Source: Phytophthora sp. 'mugwort'
Taxonomy: Eukaryota > Oomycota > Peronosporomycetes > Peronosporales > Peronosporaceae
Direction of reading: 5' to 3'
DNA: 64,000 nt
NCBI GenBank assembly: GCA_033558025.1
Contig: JAUCEF010000012.1
Location: 2,728,001 to 2,792,000, forward strand
The position numbers and the translations under genes are program-made. The notes under the pieces are model-generated. The model searched no databases. It was not told where the DNA came from and was given only the letters and a program-made list of their open reading frames with translations. This document shows positions 30,153 to 41,886 of the stretch, in pieces. How positions within the stretch are numbered: position 1 is the first letter of the stretch; each line of letters opens with the position of its first letter.

Positions 30153-31872
30153 ATGAGTGAAACTCAACTAACCGACCAATATTTGTACCAGAGTTCGCTC
30201 AAGAGCGATCCTGAGATCAAGGTATCTTCCGGCAAGCGTGTCCCGTTTGTTATTGATCTGAATCAGGGTTCATACCAGAATGGTGTCATTATCATTGATG
30301 CAACTGCTCAGCTTAATGGTTCTGAGGGATTCGCATGTCTTCGCGATGCTTACCTCATGCTCCCATACAAGGTATCGGATGAAGAATGGTGGTACCGCTC
30401 AGACCGCTGCTGCCAATCGTTTCTGTGCTACTCTAAAGTGCGGCAACTGGAATGTCATCGACAGCATGTCGCTTGAGCTCAATGGTAAGACCATTATCAG
30501 TATGGCTGACTACAAGCTGTTTTGGAAAAATATTCGTGCTCAGACAGGTTATAGTCCTCAGTACGTTGAAAAGCATGGTGCTGAGTCGTTCCTTTTCCCC
30601 GATTCCGCTCAGTCCGTTTCATACAGCTCTGCTACAAGCTCGACTACCGGTGATGGATACAGCAACACTACTGCATTCACGTCTTCTTTCGCTACCACTG
30701 GTCCCGCCGGTGGCGCCTCTATCCTCAATGATGGTCTCGTTAAGCATCTCCTGTCGAACCCTCCTACCGCTGGTGCTGATTTCTCTACTTCGTGGCCTTC
30801 GATAGGTGCGGCGGCTGCTTCTACTACCATTGCTAACCAAACTGCTCGCGGTGCTTTCGTTGCTAGCTCTAACGCTGCTGATGCGATCATGGGAACGTGG
30901 AACTACATGCTCAAGATCAAGCTAACTGACCTCCATCCTATCTTCAGGGATCTTGACTTGATGGTCAATCCTCAAATTCGTCTTCGCTTCCGCGTCAATC
31001 AGGGTACTTCCGCTGTCGCTGTAAGCGCTACTAAGGGTTTGTCTCTAACAAGTACTACTCTTGCAAGTGGTAATGTATGCCCTGTTATGCTTGCGGCTAC
31101 CTCCACTGGTAATCCTATGGCTGGTGTCATCGCTAATTCCGCTCCATTCAGTATTTCCTGGGGCGCTGTAGTCAATGCCCTTGAACCCAATATTGATGGA
31201 ACTTACATGCCTTTCACCACTTCTCGTCTGTATGTACCGTTCGTACATCTTGAGAACCCTCAGGCTATTATTTTCAAGCCTGTTAAGAAAATTCGATACA
31301 ATGACTGCGATGCTCAGTGGTTCTATCAGCGTGCTGCTGTTGGTAAGCAAGCGACTCAGCATAATGCTGCATTCGATCTCCAACTGTCGGCGTCTGTTAA
31401 AAATGCCAAATACATTATTCTTCTTCCTTTCGCTGAACAGACGGGTAGCTTTGCTTCCGCCGCTGTACAGCAATTTCAGAGTCCTTTCGATTCGGCTCCG
31501 TGGTCGCTTCACCCGGGATCGTCTATTCGCAACTTCAACGTTCGTATCGGATCTCATCAGACGTTCGATATCAGCCATGACTATGACTTCCACCACTTTC
31601 ACAATGAACTGGCTAAGATTGGATCGATAAATGGTGATTTGACTCCTGAGCTGGTGAATGGTCTTCTTGACTATCAGACGTGGTCGCTAACTAACCGCGT
31701 TCTCATTGCTGATGTCAGTCGTCTGACTGAGCGTGATATTCCTCAGGCTATTCAGGTACAAGGCATAAACGCAGGATGCCAAGTAACAAATATGCTCGTA
31801 CTGGTTGTGAGTGAGCAAGAGCTATCTTACGATCGCCTAACGGGTGAGATTTTAGATTTTACCACAGCTTAG
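30153..31872 (+). pseudogene. major capsid protein, copy 2, one frameshift
   Basis: Same as 4938-6656 but with an extra G near 30378 (GTATCGGATG against GTATCGATG in copy 1), which truncates the reading frame at 30476. The remaining 490 codons are open in the shifted frame to 31872. Scattered substitutions, mostly conservative, separate the copies. The same CATATAGATT box precedes the ATG at 30153. Confidence 0.88.
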
Positions 31873-31894
31873 ATTTAAAAAAAATATTTTTTTC

Positions 31895-32196
31895 TTAGCT
31901 TAACTCTTTCAGTAGCTTAGGACACTTTTCAATAACGAATTGGTTCTTGCGAAGGTAATCGATATATCCTGGATTCATTCGACTGATCTGCTTGAGGTCT
32001 TACCTCGATACTTACCCCAAGTCATCATGTAAGAGTTATCATCAGTCAGAAACTTGCTGTGGAGGAATATCTTGATTTCATCACTAATAATTTGATTGGG
32101 TTGATTGAAAACCCAACGACAATAGCCGGGATCACTATCATAGACCTCTTCAATGGTCTTACCTTTGTATTTTCCGAAAGTTAGTTCGTTCGACAT
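31895..32196 (-). pseudogene. ExoX-C-like small protein, copy 2, frameshifted
   Basis: Copy of 6679-6981 with one G lost near 31996 (TTGAGGTC against TTGAGGGTC). The frame shifts within the second FGKYKGK-type module and stops early at 31975. The first module (LTFGKYKGKTIEEVYDSDPG) is intact. Confidence 0.7.
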
Positions 32197-32294
32197 GTTA
32201 TCAGTGGGGTGTATCTATATACATACCCCCTTTTAAATTTTTGGGACTTTTTTTAATTAATTCAGAAATTACCGACAGAGCGATCTTAGTGCTT

Positions 32295-32464
32295 GAGCGG
32301 ATCTGAAACCACCCTAAGATCCAAAAGGCGTTGCATTCGCTCTCAGGTGGTCGAGAGGTTGCGTCGTCAAAGTAGCAGCTGGTCCGAAAGAAGGTTCCAG
32401 GAATGTTCTTGGTGGTAAATTACGGAAAGTAAAAAAACTGCCGGCGTAATGTTCCAAGTATTAC
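32295..32464. repeat. right terminal inverted repeat of Polinton 2
   Basis: 170 bp, reverse complement of 14282-14452 (about 14 mismatches) and nearly identical to 7080-7251. The element ends at CCAAGTATTACT; host-side sequence begins AATATTATCGAG. Confidence 0.92.
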
Positions 32465-32559
32465 TAATATTATCGAGCACTGATGTCCCGCCTCCGGCGC
32501 CAGTTATCCCCATCATGGGCGAAAACAGAAACATCACCGCACGTCGCGCGGCGCAATCG

Positions 32560-34020
32560 TCAGTATGGTTAAACAGCGAGCGAAAGTGGTAAGGTGGATA
32601 GTTTTTGGATGGTGATAAAGGGCAGAATCAAGTGCCTTTTACCTCAAGTGGTTGACGAATTCCCGTAGATATTCAGGTCTAAGACGCGCAGCGCAAACCT
32701 CACCAAGGCGATGAGGTGGTGGAAGCAGCGGGAGAAATGGCTTCACCTGTCCAGAGGGGTGCGAGAGCTCTCGGTAAAGTGCGAGCAAGGACGCTGGCGT
32801 GTGAACAAGAAGGCTCAAAGGGCGTGGAAGACAGCGGAGTGAATGGGTGGCATGACTGTATTCACAGCTGCTTGATGAGTTTGACCGCCTGCGCAAACTT
32901 GGATTGAAATTCGATGCGTCGATGCTGCTTCAGCTTGCTGTGCGGCTTTTGAAAACGAGCGCCGGGTCATTTAACAGTACGTCAGCTGGCAAAGCTGGAG
33001 CGGCCATGCGGAGGAAATATCTCCAAGGTGGATTCAGACGTTTATGGAGGCTCATCGAATTGTCCTTCGCACCCAGTCCGGTAAGAACCAGGTCAGCCCC
33101 GAGAAAAAAGAGGCAATCGAGCGTGAAGTTGCAGTCCATCTTGGAGAGCTGAAGCGGGGGGGGGGGGGGGGGGGAGAGAGAGAGAGAGAGAGTCGGGACG
33201 TCTAAACGAGGACAACACAACGGCAAGATGCTCGGTTTTGCTAGCGAGAAGTGCGTTAAGTATGCAGACGTTGTATCTGGTGGAGAGGGAATGACAATGG
33301 TTGTGAGAATTTCTGGTGGTGCAAGCGGCCGATTTTCACCCGCCCATGATGATCTTCCAAAACGCGTCATCAAGCTATGCTATCCGTGGGATCCTGGACA
33401 AGACACCAGAGTATGCTATCGAACGGGACCTAACGGGTGGATGAGCAAGCGAGTGTTTAGGCAGTATCTCGGTGAGAGGAGGGCAATGAGCGCTGATCCT
33501 CGTGGGCGCGAAAAGCACATTTATCTCGACAACTGCTCGTCACACCTAGACGAAGACGAGTGCAAAGATGAGTTATCTCAATTGAATGCCCGTCTCATTT
33601 ACCTTCCACCCAACGCGACCGATTTATGTCAGCCTGCTGACTCATTTGTGATCGCCAAGATCAAAGATGACTGGCGCCGTAAATGGAACGAGAAAAAGAT
33701 AGCGCTTATTGAGGGTGGTAAATGGCAGAAACCGAAATGATAAGACAGCTCGTGGTCAGGGAAGCTCAAGAACCCAGGCTAGAAGTTCTTTTTGTCCTTG
33801 ACTGCTGAATGCGCTCGTGAGGTAAACGCGCACCGCGCCAGAAATGGCGTCAACTATGCCAAGAAGGCAAATAATCAATTGTGGGCTGTCGCTTAATATT
33901 GACGGTTGTTGGAGCCCAAAGCAGCTTTCCCTCATCTCCGGGAAATTATCAAGATGTACTCAGGTGAGATTGGCGGCAAGACTGCTGCTGAGTCGGCAGA
34001 TATGAGGCTTGTGCGAGGGT
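32560..34020 (+). pseudogene. pogo-like DDE_1 transposase, degenerate
   Basis: Several frames together read as a pogo/Tigger-type transposase. An N-terminal helix-turn-helix-like region lies around 32870-33150 (FDRLRKLGLKFDASMLLQLA, then REVAVHLGELKR). A low-complexity G19(AG)9 stretch at 33156-33192 disrupts the frame. A 170-codon ORF at 33228-33740 holds the DDE core, including HIYLDNCSSHLDEDE and LIYLPPNATDLCQPADSFVI. Short matches continue to about 34020 (GLSLNIDGCW). The element's right end is at 34222. No left TIR is seen before the Polinton boundary, so its 5' end is missing. Confidence 0.75.
33156..33192. repeat. G19(AG)9 microsatellite
   Basis: A run of 19 G followed by about nine AG units, inside the degenerate transposase. 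It is prone to length error and to slippage. Confidence 0.95.
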
Positions 34021-34200
34021 AGCAGCGCTGCTGAAGATGTGGACTGCATCGCCAGTGTGGTTGTCTAGAGCGTATAACCAAAATTAGTGAGAGTGTCCCT
34101 AATTTTGCCACACTCAAATTAGTATCAGTTCAAAAATAGCGACACCCCCACTAATTCCGTGAAGACAATCAAAAACACCTTACATAAGTTAGTATCGACG

Positions 34201-34222
34201 ACATTAATTGCGGTTACTACTG
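34201..34222. repeat. right terminal inverted repeat of pogo-like element
   Basis: Read from outside, CAGTAGTAACCGCAATTAATGT, preceded by TA, as expected for pogo-type ends with TA target duplication. A similar motif is at 13713-13733. Confidence 0.6.
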
Positions 34223-34484
34223 TACCAGAACTCTCGCACCTTTCATCTTAAGCCTCATTTTCGAATCTAGATGGCAGCAAGCAACCCCTTCAGCACCCAT
34301 CAAATGTACAACTATTTTTTTAAGTGATTCTGGACAAACATGATGATCCGACACAATACTTTCAGTGCCAGTGCTCTGCTGTGCGCAAGCAAGCGCACAA
34401 GCCTGGGTACACCAATATACTTGACCATGTCCTCAAGCGGCACCCTGACTGCGCCACAACAATGATGGCCATGGCATCAACACT

Positions 34485-34835
34485 GTAACGGGGTTACATG
34501 AAGAGTGCCAAGTCAATCTTCAGAACAGGTGTACCCAAGTACACTAAGTGATGTAGGTAAACATCACTATGACGTCACGGATAGGTACCACACATACGGT
34601 ACAAGACCTCAGAGCCACCCAATAGGATAACATCTAGGGTACTTTATAGGTGACTAATAGTTAGAATGTAGACGCATTAAAAGGGGTCACCTATAAATAT
34701 ATATACAGTCTTGTATTACCTAATTTTGGTACAGTCCCCTCTGACCAAGGACTTGTGAACTGCCGTTCACTGTGAGTTTGTATACTCTCCGGAATTCACA
34801 CTTCCTGTGCGCAAGGTGTTGTGTGCCCTGTCACA
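34485..34835 (+). repeat. 5' LTR of gypsy element
   Basis: Begins TGTAACGGGGTTACATGAAG and ends about CCTGTCACA. A TATAAATATATATA box near 34695 is a likely promoter. A primer-binding-site candidate, TGGTAGCACTTGCAG, starts at 34839. Confidence 0.8.
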
Positions 34836-34904
34836 CTTTGGTAGCACTTGCAGTCTATCCACGACTACGCGGGTTACTACCTGAAACCTCTGGGTCCTAG
34901 CAAC

Positions 34905-35180
34905 ATGGACCCGAATGAGTTTCCTCATCTGAACGACTCACAGTTTCAGTCCGTTCGTAAGATGGCTGGCAGCTTTGGTATGGATGCCTTGCACAACATG
35001 GCGGCGTCAACGCAAGCTGAGCAGGTCGAACGCGTGACCGCGTTCGACATGTATGAGCAGGGAATCATCGAACATGTTCGGAGCAAAAAACCAGCAGGTT
35101 CTGGCCGCAGAGCCGAAACAGGTATACCCCAAGCCGTTGAGGCTGAAGGTAAACCCTTCGCGTCTGGGTGCGAGAAGTAG
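34905..35180 (+). pseudogene. gag-like N-terminal fragment
   Basis: A 91-codon ORF from MDPNEFPHLNDSQF, just downstream of the primer-binding site, in the position of gag. It ends early and similarity to a coding frame fades after 35250. No zinc knuckle is seen. Assigned by position only. Confidence 0.45.
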
Positions 35181-35539
35181 AGCTCGCATGGATGCGGCTC
35201 TTATCTCTTCCGAGCACCTCCGAGTGGCTAGCGTCGAATAAGAATCTCAAACCCCGTGGCACCGAGCCGATCTGCGAGACAGGTGAAAGAAATCAACCAG
35301 AGGACAACTGATAGGGGGCGGAAAGCGAGGTTGACGGCGACCCAGGTTGGAGATCACACACAGAATGAAGATCAGGTGAAGGACGAAACTTACCAGCGAT
35401 TGGCAGATCGTGACCGATATACGCTTTATATGACCATAGTCACTCCCGGTCGATCCTCGGTCACGGCCGATCTTAGACCAGATTCGGGCAAGGGATGAAG
35501 ATCAAGACTGATCGACGACATGCGGATCGGAGATCCGGA

Positions 35540-37030
35540 ATTTGACCAGACACTCGACGTTGGCTTGGGTCTTCAGATCGCCCGGTCTCCAAGGACGGTT
35601 AGGTCAGTGGGCCGCACTCCTGTCGCCATGGACGCTCGAGGTCGGGAAATGTACTAAGGGAGAAGACGAGATCTTGGGGGCGATCGCCGCTAGTATTACA
35701 CCTAGGTCCAAGGTGGACGAAGCATTGATCGCGATCGCACCCAGCAAAGAGTCACGCCGTCAGATCCAAGCACTGATCCCAGTGGTAGGCGCGGGCGAGG
35801 AGGGTTTGTGGTGGGTTTTGACGGATCTGCACGGGTAAAACGAGGCGGCGGAGCCTATAGTGCGATCTTGTGGAAGTTACCTGAGTGGACGGTCTTGAAG
35901 GCCCGGTCCGGTTATGCCGAGGCTCCGACTGTGAACGAGGCAGAGTACAATGAACTCCTGTTGTGTTTGACTTGCTTGAAGGGATGACACAGGGACGACT
36001 GGTGATTTGCGGTGATTCAAATCTGTTAATCAGACAAGTTCGAGGCGTGATCGACTGCAAAGCACCCGAACTGACGCTATTGAGGCAGAAGGCCCTGGAT
36101 CGGCTGCAGGTCTGGCCAGATCACGAGCTGTTGCACGTGAAGCGCGACTGGAATGCTATTGAGGACAGTCTGACCAGGTCTGCCTTACAGCGGCAGCAAG
36201 GAGTGATCGTCAATGAGGAAGAGGCGTATCAGGATCTGCCCACGCTGAATCGCTTAGATGAGATCCTAATGGTCAGATCGGAAGACTCTGTGGTGCGAGT
36301 CTCACCAGTGGCTACTAGATACGGAACCAGATCCGTACACTGTCCGACGGGTTTGAACGAAAGTTTTATAAGAGATCTCCGGGTAGATCGCGTCCGGCAA
36401 GCCCAAGACGAGGAAGTGTGGATATCAAGTCTGAAAACGTATCTGACCAGAGATGTGACCGATCTCACACAAGATCAGGCTAGCCTGTGTGGCAAAATAG
36501 CGTCAGATTATGAAGTCGACGGTAACGATCTACTATTCTACTATCCTCCCACCAAGAGATCGGAAGCAGATCGGGACGGATCGATGAGACTTGTCGCGCC
36601 CGAGTCACTCCACCTCGACATCCTACATCACTATCACGCGAGCGTTGAAAGTGGTCATCAGGGATTGGTCGTACATATTAACGGATCAGGGATCATTTCC
36701 TTTGGAGAGTCTTATGGGATACGGCCGGAAGCTGGCGCACCGGTGGCCCCGTCCTTTCCGAGTTGCTAATCAAAGATCACCGGAACGGAGTATCAGCTCT
36801 TCCCGATTGTGATGTGTCTAAATTAAAGCTGGTCAAGGAATTCCCAGATCGGTCACAGATCGAGTTGACTGTACCAATCTCGGATCGACTGGATTTTGAC
36901 GAAACTCTGCTGCCCGAGGATAGCTGGACACCGGATCTTGGAGCAGACGAATACGAAGTGGAGAAGATCACTGACCTGACGACCGCAGATAAACGCGATA
37001 TGGCCGGATCTATCGGGAATTTCTGGTATA
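35540..37030 (+). pseudogene. fragment of a second gypsy pol: RNase H to integrase C-terminus, core deleted
   Basis: Reads as an end-of-RT/RNase H region (LLSPWTLEVGKCTKGEDEIL; NEAEYNELL; RLVICGDSNLLIRQVRG; HELLHVKRDWNAIEDSL), then the start of an integrase zinc-binding domain (HHYHASVESGHQGL near 36625), which jumps near 36690 to the integrase C-terminal region (GYGRKLAHRW; LLPEDSWTPDLGADEYEVEK). The catalytic integrase core is therefore deleted. It lies between the gag-like and protease regions of the surrounding element, so it looks like an inserted or recombined piece of a different gypsy family. Confidence 0.7.
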
Positions 37031-37079
37031 TTGGAAGGGATATGAAGACTCCAGAGCCTTTGCACTCTCGAAGCCAAGA

Positions 37080-40000
37080 AGAGCAGCCTTGGGCTGCAAC
37101 TAGTACACGTAAGGGTACGAGGATATACCCATCCCTTCCGAGTCTTAATAGACTCCGGGGCGTCGAAGAATTTCGCACGCCGCCAGACTGTTGCGGAGAA
37201 TAGCAACAAACTGGCCGATGCTTTACAAGAAAGCAAAGGCGACGGGACGGTGTCGGTGTCGGTACAACTGGCCGATGGAACGGTGATTACTGTTTCCGAG
37301 ATCCATGTGGATCTAGCTGTGAAGTTCGAGGATTCGACAGCATGGAGCAGTTTACTGTCCTAGTGATGGACAAGTATGACTTGAGATTGGGGATGCCATG
37401 GCTCGAGAAACATGAGCCACGGATCGATTGGCGAAACAAAGCCGCCGGAGCCAGCCGGCTTGCAGTTACTGGCAGAGCATTGGTGAGTCATGTTCCCACC
37501 TCTGCCAGGAACTGGGGCGTCCGAAGGAGCGCCATGATGCAGGAGCATCCAGTGAAGTTTTGGGAGCCGCCGACGTATTAAGCGACTCCCTAGAAGCGAT
37601 GGCACGCAGAAGCTGCACCTGGTCGAGTGCGGTAGTCCTTACCGGATAGTCCTTGACCCCGCCGGAATCTAGACCGGTGGCCAAGGCTTCAAGAGTGACG
37701 TTGCCAGGAGGCGCCGACCAGGTGGGTGACCAAGGTCTACACCAAGTCACCCAGACTAAACCTGACGAGGCTGGCGCACAATGCGCTTCCTGTGTGGGCA
37801 ACCTTGTTCCACACCAGGTCGCCTAGGCCTTAACTGAAGATGAAGCGGCGGAACGCGCTTCTTGTGTGGGTAACCATGTTTCACACAGGCTTTGGACGTC
37901 GTCAGTGAGACGTCCCCAGACGTGGGTAACGAAGTACCACGTCACGGTCGCCGTCGACGATATAGTCGGCACCGCAAGTCGAGTCTGAAGTCACTTCAGA
38001 CTGGAGTCGCTTCAAGCGACTCGGAACCCAGGGCCCTGGTTCTTCCGACGCGGCCAGTCGAAGGGTGTTATCACATCCTCGACAGCGAGACCGGCAATCG
38101 GTTCTAGGCAGGCGGCTTCCAGCTAGAGCCGCTGCCGGAGGTGTCAGAGCTTCTGATCCTCGAAAGGTTGGCACCGACAGATTTCCCGGCCGACCTGAAG
38201 GCTGGGTAAATCGCGGAGATGGTATGCTTGAAGCACACTCCGGAGGAATTGAATTCCTCTTCGGTTATGAACGAGGGCGTCCTGGAGGCATTCTCCTCCC
38301 AGCGTGCCTCGCCATTGGGTGCTGAGATTCTCAATCCCGTGTATCCTTTGATGAAAGAGTTCCAGGACGTGGTGTCCAAGGATCCACAATCTCAACTCCC
38401 AGCGGATCGTGGGATCAGGCACGAGATTGATCGCGTGCCGGGCACAAAGTACTGTGCAACCAGACAATGACCACTGCCTCGCGATCAATGCGAGGTCATT
38501 GATGCCTTCTTCGCCGCAAAGCCCAAGGCAGACATGATGCGGGAATCGAAATCCCCGCACTCCACGACAACCTTCTGCGTTCGGAAGCCGAACCGGAAGT
38601 GTCGTCTGGTTCACGCTTTCAATAAGCTGAACAGCGGAACGGTGCCGGCCCAGACACACATCCAGAGGAAGAAGGATTGTTGTTAAACAACATGGCTAGG
38701 TGCGAGTTATACAGCGCCCTCGATCTGATGGACGGATACTACCAGATCCTGATGCGAGAGAGTGACATCCCGCTCACCATAGTGGGCACCCCGAGCGGTA
38801 TGCTCTGCGAGTGGCTTGTGATGCCACAGGGCCTGTCTAATTCCCCGGCGACGTTCAATCGCCTGGTCGCGCAGTTGTTTAGTCGTGCGTACGCACAGTC
38901 GTACTTCGACGACATATTCGTACTGAGGGAGGCAAGACGGCTATGGAGGTGCATTTGGAGCACCTCCGTCGAGTTTAGTGGTCATGAAAGCGAACAAGCT
39001 CTATGCCAACATCGACAAGTGCGTCTTCGCGGCGGAAGAAATCAAAGCTCTCAGTTATTTCGTCAGCAACGTCGGCGTTCGAGCCGACCCAGAGAAGGTC
39101 GGAGCCATTTCGGATTGGCCGACGCCAAGGTCCGAGAAGGACCTGAGGAAGTGGTTGGGCTTGGTCAACTACCTCCATAAGTACAGCGAAGGGTACGCGG
39201 GTCTAGCTAGACACTTGCCGGAGCTTCTGAAGAAGGATACCGACTGGCACGGGGGGCGTGAGCACCAGGAAGCATTTGACAATGTCAAGGCAAGCCTTCA
39301 GAAGGCGCCTGTCCTGGCACTGCCGGACGAGACGAAGCCCTTCAGCGTCGTCTGCGATGCTCCGATTATGTAATCGGATGTGCATTGCTGCAGCACGATG
39401 CTGCAGGACGTGAACGAGTGATCTCGTTTCAGTCCAGGCAGCTTAAGGCTGCCGAACGGAACTACTCCGTTCATGACAAGGAGCAGCTTGCCATGAAGTA
39501 CGCCCTTGTTAAGTTTCGGGTACACCTCCTGGTCAGAGAGCCCGGCTCCATCGATACGAGTGGGACGATGGCCTGCTCTACTATCGAGTGGAGCCCCATG
39601 AACCCCCACGAATAATCGTTCCAAGCGACGAGAATCTCAAGTTTGACATCCTACAGATGGCGCACGATGCGCCGTCCAGCGGTCACTTGAGCCGCGAGAA
39701 GACCTTCCAATCGGTTACGACCACTTGTACATGTGGTGGGCCCACATGTACAAGTGGGTCGCACAGTACGTGAAGACATGTGAAACATGTCAGCGGCTGA
39801 AACCCGCCCGGGCACGCCTCGGCTCCTTTGCAGAGCCTGCCCGTTCCAGCGGACTGCTGGAAGTTGATGTGTCTGGGCTTCATCTTTGGACTTCCAGCCG
39901 CCGGCCACGGAAACACCGGCATCTTGGTGTTCTTGTGCCGTCTGAGCAAAATGGTGCGTCTTGCTCCGGTCAAAGGCACCGTGACCGGGGACCAGGCTGC

Positions 40001-41587
40001 GAAGCTGTTCCTGGATGGCGTTTTCCGCCATCATGGTCTGCCGGAGGCAATTGTCTCGGATCGTGACTCGCAGTTTACTGCTGCGTTCTGGCGAACGCTG
40101 TTCCAACTACTTGGAACAAGGCTGCACATGTCCACTGCCGATCGTCCTTAAACGGATGGGCAGACGGAGCGTGTCAACCGAGTGCTTGAGGACATTCTAC
40201 GCAATGTCTGTGTGGAGGCTCCTCGCACTTGGTCAGAACGCCTGCCAGTAGTTGAGTTTGCATTCAACGATGCGGTTCACGCATCGACCGGGTATACCCC
40301 GTTCTACCTGAACGGCTTACGCCATTCACGAGTGCCGCTCCTTTTACGAGGCGGCAGCACCTCGTCTTCATTTCTAAGTGGGAGAGAGATTCGGAAAGCG
40401 CTTTCCTCCCGGGTCTCGGACATGAGACTGGTTTCCTTGTGGAACCAAGTGGATTCTTTCTAGACACCAGGCTGAACGTAATCAGCCGTGTCCCTGATTC
40501 CATGGCAGCAGCACAGGACAAACAAAATGAATACTCAGACAAACAAGGAAGAGGAAACTTAAATGTGTTTAATGTGAGTGACTTAGTCCTACTAGACACT
40601 AGGAACCTCCCACTCGCTACGGTAAGTTCCGTTGGGAGCAACAAGTTGAATCACCGCTTCATTGAACCCTTCGCGGTCCTGGCCAGACATGGTGCGGCGT
40701 ATGCCATTCATCTGGCTAGGTCGATGACGACCCACCCGACGTTCTACGTGGGCCGTCTCAAGCGGTACCATGGCTCGCTGGGCTCGGCAGCCCCGCAGGC
40801 ACCAGCTGTTCAAAGCGAGGCTGCGACCATTCTCTCTGAAAGTGTCCAGGGCCAGAAGTCCAGGTCCTTTGCGAGACCGCGGAAGGGGCTCCATACGAAG
40901 GGATCCCGGCTGCATACGACGAGTATGAGCCATACAGATACGGCTGGGAGTATGCAGGAGTCACTCCCGCCTGGGGCACAGGTCGCAGTAGGTCCCGAAG
41001 GAGATTCATCTCCCGCTAGACTCGGTCCACGGACACCCAAAGGGCATCCAGACGTCGGAAGGCATCGTCCATGTCATTGGTCCGACTGTCGACCCGACCT
41101 CCAAGCGTCCACAAGTCGTCAGCCAGACAATTTACGGCGTCACGAATCGGCCCAACGACCCCAGCGCTCCCGGTTTGGGCGGCGGCGAACTCACCAAGTC
41201 CATGCGCAATCTCAAGCGAAAGGACTCGGCGACGAAGAGCGGCGGCTTCAACGGTCCGAGGTGGATCCGAAGGCGGCACACCAGGTCCTGATACAGGTCG
41301 GAGGGGCAGTGCCTCATACTCGTACTCGTACCAGGGCGTTGCCGCCTCTCCTTGACCGTAATGGGGAGACCCACTACCACGTGAAGCATGTGCTCCAGGA
41401 GCGGCGCGTTCACGGGAAGCGCCACCTCCGCGTGAAATGGAGAGGGTACTCGGGGGCTGAGTGCGCCTGGGAGCCTATTAAACGGCTCCCGGCTGATTGC
41501 CCGATGGCTATCGCGATCTGGGAACAGAATCGGCGACGGCTTCGTAAGTGGTTTGACCTTCCTTGCCCCAACGGGGTGTGGTCGTAG
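37080..41587 (+). pseudogene. gypsy pol: protease, RT, RNase H, integrase, chromodomain (broken)
   Basis: A DSGAS protease motif around 37155 is read in a broken frame, with MDKYDLRLGMPWLEKHEPRI after it. Reverse transcriptase follows at 38370-38950 (SALDLMDGYYQILMRESDIP; MPQGLSNSPATFNRL; the YFDD box at 38909). RNase H-like sequence lies about 39280-39560 (PVLALPDETKPFSVVCDA). The integrase zinc domain is at 39680-39800 (CETCQRLK) and the catalytic core at 39880-40330 (IVSDRDSQF; TDGQTERVNRVLED after an in-frame stop). The C-terminal region ends with a chromodomain at 41370-41480 (HVLQERRVHGKRHLRVKWRG). Many frameshifts and stops make it non-functional. Confidence 0.82.
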
Positions 41588-41886
41588 AGCTAAGACCATA
41601 TCCGCGCTCATCATGAGCGCTAGAATCAGGATGCTTCTGCAGGTCAAGGATGGCCTCTAGCGTGACATCCTGCCGGAGAACACTAAGTTGTCCTTATGAG
41701 CAGCGCGTAGCTGCCTACCTCCAAAACAGGCCCTCTGTCTCTTGGAAGGAGCCACGGTGTGGGAGCATCACGGCTGGATAGCCCAAACAGGTCGCAGTCC
41801 CGACCGGAGCTCAGGCTTCTTTCGCCGGCTCGTCAGCTCATTAAGAGGAATGTTGTGCGGTGCCAGGAGCACGCATCGAGCAATAC

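Larger units (their letters stand above)
14282..32464 (+). mobile_element. complete Polinton/Maverick element (copy 2), 18.2 kb
   Basis: Bounded by 170-bp inverted repeats whose outermost bases read AGTAATACTTGG inward from each end. Inside are the defining Polinton genes: protein-primed DNA polymerase B, retroviral-type integrase, A32-like ATPase, adenain-like protease, double jelly-roll major capsid protein and penton. It also carries a Uma2/zinc-finger protein, an S74 fibre, a pVI-like protein and several small proteins. Polintons usually make 6-bp target duplications; here the flanks are ATCAGT and AATATT, so none is seen. Its base composition is A+T-rich against the G+C-rich host genes around it. 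Many genes have single-base frame breaks, so it is probably not autonomous now. Confidence 0.95.
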
